DNA of 8,770 bases from Candidatus Helarchaeota archaeon (lineage in GTDB: Archaea; Asgardarchaeota; Lokiarchaeia; Helarchaeales; HEL-GB-A), in assembly GCA_013375405.1 (NCBI GenBank), contig JABXJU010000187.1:1-8770 (forward strand), written 5' to 3'. A program made the position numbers and the translations under genes. Positions 4,872 through 8,770 of the stretch are shown here, piece by piece. How positions within the stretch are numbered: the first letter of the stretch is position 1; each line of letters opens with the position of its first letter. Under the pieces are notes generated by a model. That model was not told the DNA's origin and made no database searches. It saw nothing but the letters and a program-made list of their open reading frames with translations.

Positions 4872-4903
4872 AATAAAGGGCTCCCGCTAAAAAGCCCTTT
4901 ATT
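4872..4903 (+). terminator. Terminator-like hairpin between the small ORF and the primase
   Basis: AATAAAGGGCT (4872-4882) pairs perfectly with AGCCCTTTATT (4893-4903), 11 bp with a 10-nt loop. It follows the stop of the 54-aa ORF and covers the first codons after ATG 4863, so it argues for the later primase start at 4926. It may terminate part of the transcription and so attenuate the primase gene. Confidence 0.5.
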
Positions 4904-4925
4904 AAGAAAACTGAGAAAAAAAATC

Positions 4926-6413
4926 ATGAATCCAACGGAAAATAAAATAATAGACGATCTCAAAAACCGCAAGGAAAATCTTTCTCTTTTCTCCGATAAC
5001 CCTTTTGAGAGATACAAATATTTATTCGTAACAGAACCTTCCGGCCATATTAAAAAATCACTCTCAGGAGAATGGAAAACAGAGTTTTATCCACCATATG
5101 ACTGGTTAATTCATGGACATCTCTATCAAAAGTTTTGGTGCGGTGGACGTTATCAGAAACTTACCCGGTATGTAGCCCTCGATTTCGATGATAAACCACT
5201 CGATTATGTTTATGAATATTGCTCGATTATCAAGGCTACAACGGCAAATTCGAGGCTTTATACTTCACCCAGCGGAAACTCATATCACCTGTTTCTACTT
5301 CTCTCTCGAAACGGCCTTATTCCGATTCCCTATGTTCAAAAAGCATTCAAATCCTATACTGATAAAAGATTGTTTGAGGTCTATCCACAAACAAAACAGG
5401 GCTTCCGATTTCCATTCGGAAAAGATCAGAATCCCGTCTATGATTGTTGCCGGAATCTCATAAGCTGGGAAGACAAGGTCGATGACTTCTGGAATCTGAA
5501 TATTTTCGATCTAAACAATTTACCGTATTACGATCTGCAAAATCTTGACCTGTTTCTTGATATACCCGAATCACAACAAAGCAGTCATGTAACACCTGTT
5601 AAGATCGAGCTTTCTCACGAGACAAAACCTCACAGGCACACTTTTCGATTCAGTGATAAAAAAGTCCAGAACCTTATCAAGAACGGACTCACACCGGGAT
5701 TACGTGACAGGGCTCAATACATTCTATTTGTTGATCAATACCAAAAGGAAGTTCCCCTGAATGATGCCATACGATTTGTAAGTGAATTTATACGTGATAA
5801 TCACAAAGGAAACTCGAAAGACTATCTCCGTAACCCTGAAAAAGTCTTTACACATATCTCCGGTCAGGGAAAACGTATCTATGATCACTTTGAAAAACTT
5901 GGAATACTACCGGCAGACATTCACTGCTCAGAACGTGAGTTCCTCTCCTATGCCTATATTTGCTTTGCACTCGATCACTGTGATCATAAATTGCCGGTCG
6001 CTAAACACCTGACAAAAAACATTGCTTATTACTCATCCCGGAAACACAGGGAACTTGTCAGAATTCCCTGCAAGAAATTGAAAGAATGGAGCGATAAAAA
6101 TTACTATCTGAAACACATCAATACATTTGAAACTCATGGAGCCGGTAAAAGAGGCTCTGATTACCGCCCGGATCATTACTCAAAATACCTCATGCTTAAC
6201 TTGCCCGAAAGTAACCCGGATGAAGCTATCTACTTCGATGGACGCCTTGCTCGTACCCTTGATGAAGCTATCAGGGGATCATGTACACCGGCAGAGGCAA
6301 GGAAGCTCCTTAGAGATAAGGGATTCCCCAGAAAGAACGCAGAGAAAATTGTTCAGAGAATGTATAAACGGCGGGCTTCTACAAGGAAAAGGAGACAAAA
6401 GCGGTACACATAG
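4926..6413 (+). CDS. AEP-type primase-polymerase, probable replication protein
   Basis: Length is 495 aa from ATG 4926, or 516 aa from ATG 4863. I prefer 4926 because the longer form's first codons make up a terminator-like hairpin. Neither start has a strong ribosome binding site. In the 516-aa numbering, motif I is YVALDFDD with Asp107 and Asp109 for metal binding. Motif II is SGNSYHLFLLL with Ser140-x-His142. A motif III-like FRFPFGKDQ lies at 181-189. Order and spacing fit the archaeo-eukaryotic primase (PrimPol) fold. Residues about 270-345 (GLTPGLRDRAQYIL onward) resemble the helical PriCT-type region after such cores. About 460-516 looks like a helix-turn-helix ending in a Lys/Arg-rich tail, suited to DNA binding. 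It should make primers, and perhaps extend DNA, at the plasmid origin together with the helicase encoded 321 bp downstream. Confidence 0.8.
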   Translation: MNPTENKIIDDLKNRKENLSLFSDNPFERYKYLFVTEPSGHIKKSLSGEWKTEFYPPYDWLIHGHLYQKFWCGGRYQKLTRYVALDFDDKPLDYVYEYCSIIKATTANSRLYTSPSGNSYHLFLLLSRNGLIPIPYVQKAFKSYTDKRLFEVYPQTKQGFRFPFGKDQNPVYDCCRNLISWEDKVDDFWNLNIFDLNNLPYYDLQNLDLFLDIPESQQSSHVTPVKIELSHETKPHRHTFRFSDKKVQNLIKNGLTPGLRDRAQYILFVDQYQKEVPLNDAIRFVSEFIRDNHKGNSKDYLRNPEKVFTHISGQGKRIYDHFEKLGILPADIHCSEREFLSYAYICFALDHCDHKLPVAKHLTKNIAYYSSRKHRELVRIPCKKLKEWSDKNYYLKHINTFETHGAGKRGSDYRPDHYSKYLMLNLPESNPDEAIYFDGRLARTLDEAIRGSCTPAEARKLLRDKGFPRKNAEKIVQRMYKRRASTRKRRQKRYT

Positions 6414-6417
6414 TACG

Positions 6418-6438
6418 TCCCTCCGGGGGGGGGGAGGA
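6418..6438. repeat. G10 homopolymer inside a C/G hairpin
   Basis: Ten G (6425-6434) follow CCTCC just after the primase stop. TCCCTCC (6418-6424) can pair with GGGAGGA (6432-6438). Such a run is exceptional in this AT-rich molecule and prone to slipped-strand length change. Its exact length may also be a sequencing or assembly error. Confidence 0.6.
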
Positions 6439-6443
6439 TATAA

Positions 6444-6462
6444 GTTAGTAGAGATTACTAAC
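6444..6462. other. GTTAGTA/TACTAAC hairpin after the primase gene
   Basis: A perfect 7-bp inverted repeat with a 5-nt loop (GAGAT) stands 30 bp after the primase stop. TGGTG...TTTTTTCACCA follows at about 6468-6491. No U-tract follows the first stem directly, so an operator is as likely as a transcript-end structure. Confidence 0.35.
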
Positions 6463-6566
6463 AAAAGTGGTGACAGGAAGTTTTTTCACCAATAAATCTT
6501 TTAAAGTAGTGAACAAAAGATCACTAAAATCACTGAAAATACCTGTAAATGGTTTTAAATGACCTG

Positions 6567-6629
6567 ATGATTGAGCCGGAAACCGTTGTGCTACAGGTCA
6601 TTGAAGCCGGTGAAAGATTTTCTATTTGA
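6567..6629 (+). pseudogene. Decayed fragment of a DnaB N-terminal domain
   Basis: Read from 6567 the peptide is MIEPETVVLQVIEAGERFSI then a stop. The intact helicase downstream has MIEPETVVRQVIEAGEGLFY at residues 23-42 (6801 onward), offset 234 bp. DNA identity is high over about 55 bp and then ends abruptly on both sides. The fragment has no start context of its own. It is a remnant of a partial gene duplication or of an older helicase replaced by recombination. Its tail supplies the TTGACT of the promoter at 6626. Confidence 0.75.
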
Positions 6630-6654
6630 CTCAAAAATAATATATCACTATCTT
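6626..6654 (+). promoter_or_regulatory. Promoter for the helicase gene
   Basis: TTGACT (6626-6631) and TATCTT (6649-6654) are 17 bp apart. Expected start is near 6661. The transcript would begin within TGATAAA...TTTATCA (6658-6664 with 6671-6677), a 7-bp stem that could protect or regulate the leader. Confidence 0.45.
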
Positions 6655-6734
6655 TCATGATAAAGAGTTTTTTATCACGGTTTTTATATAAAAAATCATT
6701 TTCATTTTCACGCTAATCTCTGAGGCAATGTACA

Positions 6735-8054
6735 ATGGAAATTAAAAATACTGAAATCCCCTGTCAGCCGGACATTGAACGGGCAATTTTAGCCGAAATG
6801 ATGATCGAGCCGGAAACAGTTGTACGACAGGTAATCGAAGCCGGTGAAGGATTGTTTTACAAGCCTCAAAATGAGGTTATTTTTAAGGCGATAGAAAACC
6901 TGCATGAGCACGGTGAGGATATTAATCAGGAGACACTCACAGAGAAGCTCCGGGAAAATAAACAGCTTGATAAAATAGGTGGTGCAATCACTATAGCACA
7001 CATAATGAACGAAACTTGCACAACTGCTAATTTTTTGTCTCACATAGCTTTACTAAAAAAGTATGCTACACGGAGAAAACTACTAAACCTTGCAATTGTG
7101 ACTGAAACAACCTGTTTAAATGATAATAATAATCCGGCAGATATTGTCGACAACATTGAAAATCAATTATCAGTTATTAAAAAATTCATGTTTAAAAAGA
7201 GACAAAGTCTCAGTGCGAAAATCAAAAAATGGGTGAGTATGACAACACGTGATTTTCACGTTTCGGAATGTGACAGAGAACTCTTAATCGTCACGGAACG
7301 TAAAAAAGCAACAAGGAGAAAAGTCTTTCAAATATTACATGAATCGGGGATTATCGAGAGAACAGGCAGTAGGCACGGACATTACAGACTCGTTAATAGC
7401 GAAAGTGAAGATATAAATTGGCTGGATGCCATGATAGACCCGATTGAAATAAAATTCCCTCTGGGGATCGAAAAGTTAGTAAAAATCTGTCACGGTAATC
7501 TAATTATTCTTGCCGGTGAACCCAACAGCGGAAAAACAGGTTTTCTTCTGAACCTCGTAAAATTGAATATGTACAAATACGATATTCATTACTTTTCAAG
7601 TGAAATGGGAAGTGAGGAGTTCAAAATCCGCCTGAGTGAATTCGATGACATAGCACTCAAAGACTGGAAATTTCATGCGAAAGAACGGTCATATGATTTT
7701 TCGGATGTCATAGTACCTAACGCTTTGAACATCATAGATTTTTTAGAGCGTCACGATGAGTTCTGGAAAATCGGCGGAGATTTTAAGAGAATTTTTGATA
7801 AGCTCGATCAGGGCATTGCAGTAATCGCCATACAAAAAAATCCCGGTGCTAATCATGGATTAGGTGGAACGAGAGGCATCGAGAAAGCCAGACTCTATTT
7901 GACTATGGAACCGGGAAAATGTACGATAAAAAAGGCTAAAAATTACCGGGAAAAAGAAATCAATCCGAATGGAATGGAAATCGATTTCAAGCTTGTTCAT
8001 GGATGTAAGTTCATGCCAGATGAAACAGGCTGGCATCAGCCGGAGAATCCCTGA
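6735..8054 (+). CDS. DnaB_N - winged helix - RecA-like replicative helicase/ATPase
   Basis: The 439-aa protein has three parts. Residues about 7-150 are a DnaB-type N-terminal domain (DIERAILAEMMIEPE, FYKPQNEVIFKAIENL, TLTEKL, IGGAITIAHI). Residues about 157-222 form a winged helix (ELLIVTERKKATRRKVFQIL, then GIIERTGSRHGHYRLV). Residues about 230-432 are a RecA/DnaB-like core with Walker A GEPNSGKT (261-268). SSEMGSEEFKIRL follows (288-300), where Glu290 matches the catalytic Glu of the DnaB SLEM motif. Then come IIDFLE with a likely Walker B Asp335, AIQKNPG (365-371) and GLGGTRGIEKARLYL. The winged helix plus core matches a phage/mobile-element ATPase family I recall. The DnaB_N head is normally on DnaB, where it forms the hexamer collar and binds primase. 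It probably unwinds DNA at the origin and partners the AEP primase. GAGG lies 9 bases before the ATG. Confidence 0.85.
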   Translation: MEIKNTEIPCQPDIERAILAEMMIEPETVVRQVIEAGEGLFYKPQNEVIFKAIENLHEHGEDINQETLTEKLRENKQLDKIGGAITIAHIMNETCTTANFLSHIALLKKYATRRKLLNLAIVTETTCLNDNNNPADIVDNIENQLSVIKKFMFKKRQSLSAKIKKWVSMTTRDFHVSECDRELLIVTERKKATRRKVFQILHESGIIERTGSRHGHYRLVNSESEDINWLDAMIDPIEIKFPLGIEKLVKICHGNLIILAGEPNSGKTGFLLNLVKLNMYKYDIHYFSSEMGSEEFKIRLSEFDDIALKDWKFHAKERSYDFSDVIVPNALNIIDFLERHDEFWKIGGDFKRIFDKLDQGIAVIAIQKNPGANHGLGGTRGIEKARLYLTMEPGKCTIKKAKNYREKEINPNGMEIDFKLVHGCKFMPDETGWHQPENP

Positions 8055-8097
8055 TCAGGAGTGCCGGTGAGTCCCCGATCAGGAGAGTCCCTGATCC
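8040..8097 (+). repeat. Dispersed GATC-rich repeat over the helicase stop codon
   Basis: CCGGAGAATCCCTGA (8040-8054) matches the inverted copy at 4486-4500 exactly and encodes the helicase's last residues (PENP) and its TGA. Then GGTGAGTCCCCGATC and AGGAGAGTCCCTGATCCGG follow. The gene's end therefore appears to have been written by a repeat copy. Confidence 0.65.
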
Positions 8098-8132
8098 GGT
8101 CATCACCGGAGAACCGGAACCGTTCATCAAAG

Positions 8133-8178
8133 CTATAAAAAACAATGATTTGTATGCACTTTACAGAGTATTAAAGCA
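8133..8178 (+). repeat. 46-bp direct repeat R1 (iteron-like)
   Basis: The first of three copies (R2 at 8215-8260, R3 at 8274-8319) shares the core TGCACTTTACAGAGTATT plus AAAGCA. The cluster lies just after the helicase gene, where many plasmids place their origin. In one frame each copy reads about KNNDLYALYRVLK, so decayed coding duplications are an alternative. No start codon supports that frame. The 8055-8433 interval has no gene I can support. Confidence 0.8.
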
Positions 8179-8214
8179 AGGGAAAACGGAATTTTTCATC
8201 GCATCGATAAAAAT

Positions 8215-8260
8215 CTTTTAAAAATAATAATTTAGATGCACTTTACAGAGTATTAAAGCA
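8215..8260 (+). repeat. 46-bp direct repeat R2 (iteron-like)
   Basis: R2 starts 82 bp after R1 and 59 bp before R3. The R2-R3 period extends left to ATCGATAAAAATCT, matched by ATCGACAAAAATCT before R3, so R2 and R3 form a 59-bp tandem pair. The 26-bp right core differs from R1 at only one base. The left part (8215-8234) is more divergent. Confidence 0.8.
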
Positions 8261-8273
8261 TATCGACAAAAAT

Positions 8274-8319
8274 CTATAAAAAACAATGATTTGTATGCAC
8301 TTTGCAGAGCATTAAAGCA
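8274..8319 (+). repeat. 46-bp direct repeat R3 (iteron-like)
   Basis: R3 matches R1 at all but two positions in the 46-bp unit (TTTGCAGAGCATT instead of TTTACAGAGTATT). Those changes make it resemble the GCAGAGC of the 11-bp repeats that follow, so the two repeat arrays may be related. Confidence 0.8.
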
Positions 8320-8321
8320 CT

Positions 8322-8353
8322 GCGCATGCAGAGCGCATGCAGAGCGCATAAGA
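8322..8353 (+). repeat. 11-bp tandem repeats GCGCATGCAGA
   Basis: Two exact units (8322-8332, 8333-8343) and a partial third, GCGCATAAGA (8344-8353), abut the 46-bp repeats. Each full unit holds the palindrome GCATGC. GCGCAT recurs at 8368-8373. Short direct repeats beside longer ones are common in plasmid origins. Confidence 0.7.
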
Positions 8354-8433
8354 AGTGCTCATACAAAGCGCATTATGAAATCATGGAGATTATCAAAGAG
8401 AGCTTAAGTCAACTCATTTGAGTTTAAAAAAGC

Positions 8434-8592
8434 ATGATACTTGAAAAACTTTACTCATGTGAAATTTGCGGTTCTCTCAATAACGATTCCGTACCTTGTC
8501 GTTTTTGCGGTCATAACATCATGATCGTTAAATCTAAAGTTGCCATGTTTCCCCTTAAAAAAAAAGTGAAACGAGCAAGGAAAAAGGAGTGA
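8434..8592 (+). CDS. 52-aa zinc-ribbon protein
   Basis: Cys9-EI-Cys12 and Cys22-RF-Cys25, each followed by Gly, form the paired CxxC knuckles of a zinc ribbon with only nine residues between them. After it comes a helix and a very basic end (LKKKVKRARKKE). The combination suggests nucleic-acid binding or a structural metal site. An in-frame TGA at 8419 limits the start to ATG 8434. No clear ribosome binding site precedes it, only an A-rich stretch. The 31-aa ORF follows after 7 bp, with AGGAG lying inside the end of this gene, so the two are translationally close and probably co-transcribed. The basic tail is Lys-rich like the junction peptide. Exact function unknown. Confidence 0.6.
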   Translation: MILEKLYSCEICGSLNNDSVPCRFCGHNIMIVKSKVAMFPLKKKVKRARKKE

Positions 8593-8599
8593 CAGCATA

Positions 8600-8695
8600 A
8601 TGCTTTTTCTCAAAATTGTCGGCTGTGTAATTATCGTTTTAATCGGTGCATACTTGCACGAAAAATTTATAAATTATAGGAAAAAAATTTACTAA
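8600..8695 (+). CDS. 31-aa single-pass membrane peptide, possibly frameshifted
   Basis: AGGAG ends 10 bases before the ATG. The peptide is MLFLKIVGCVIIVLIGAYLH followed by EKFINYRKKIY: one membrane helix (about 2-19) and a basic tail. The TAA at 8693-8695 comes six bases after an A7 run (8681-8687). With six A instead of seven, the frame would run through the circle junction to the stop at 133-135, giving a 75-aa protein with a long cationic tail. Either the short peptide is real, like other small membrane peptides of mobile elements, or the gene is one larger protein broken by an indel. It forms a tight pair with the zinc-ribbon gene 7 bp upstream. Confidence 0.55.
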   Translation: MLFLKIVGCVIIVLIGAYLHEKFINYRKKIY

Positions 8696-8770
8696 AATCC
8701 GTACAACAGAATTAGATAAACTCGTGGATAAGGCTCATGGAAAAAAAGATAACGGTTCAATTGATTTAAA
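8694..8770. repeat. Right copy of the 77-bp terminal overlap
   Basis: Identical to bases 1-77. It should be trimmed when the circle is closed, so base 8693 joins base 1. Confidence 0.9.

Noticed and set aside
6127..6495. 122-aa frame overlapping the primase gene
   Set aside because: A shadow of the primase in another frame; its tail crosses the G10 tract and it has no ribosome binding site.
8326..8421. 31-aa frame ending MEIIKESLSQLI
   Set aside because: Starts inside the 11-bp tandem repeats without a ribosome binding site; too short and repeat-derived to support.

Overview
The window appears to be one complete small circular replicon. Its first 77 bases recur exactly as its last 77 (1-77 = 8694-8770), so the unique circle is about 8,693 bp. 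An overlap of that size is typical of a de Bruijn-graph assembly of a circular molecule. Genes use AT-rich bacterial codons, AGGAG-type ribosome binding sites and the standard code (TGG for Trp; TAA, TAG and TGA all serve as stops). A lipoprotein, a XerC/D-like recombinase and a DnaB-like helicase point to a bacterial plasmid or phage-plasmid. I cannot name the host. Every credible gene is on the + strand.

Replication half (about 4445-8430). After a repeat copy and a 28-bp perfect palindrome comes a 54-aa small ORF. A terminator-like hairpin separates it from a ~500-aa archaeo-eukaryotic-type primase-polymerase (AEP). A 320-bp spacer follows, with a G10 tract and a decayed copy of the helicase 5' end. 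Then comes a 439-aa protein joining a DnaB N-terminal domain, a winged helix and a RecA/DnaB-type ATPase core. Downstream lie three 46-bp repeats and an 11-bp tandem repeat, a plausible origin. I see no relaxase, RCR or RepA initiator, partition pair, toxin-antitoxin pair or resistance gene, so primase plus helicase is the likely replication module.

Cargo half (2265-4444). A promoter leads to a tyrosine recombinase reduced to its catalytic domain, a membrane-anchored protein with a conserved-looking C-terminal domain, and a secreted lipoprotein with a beta-sandwich domain and a fibronectin III-like domain. The lipoprotein ends just as a second copy of its first domain begins. Across the circle junction (8434-135) are a 52-aa zinc ribbon and a small membrane protein that may be split by a one-base difference in an A7 run.

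Non-coding and repeat half (136-2349). This holds a pseudoknot-capable element, several hairpins, and an ORF of eight 21-aa units that resemble YopM/IpaH-type leucine-rich repeats. A strong promoter then leads into a candidate structured RNA of about 190 nt with its own terminator. Two 160-bp direct repeats (about 74% identical, exactly 280 bp apart) and three large hairpins follow. A short GATC-rich repeat family recurs in both orientations at the 3' ends of genes and beside the array.
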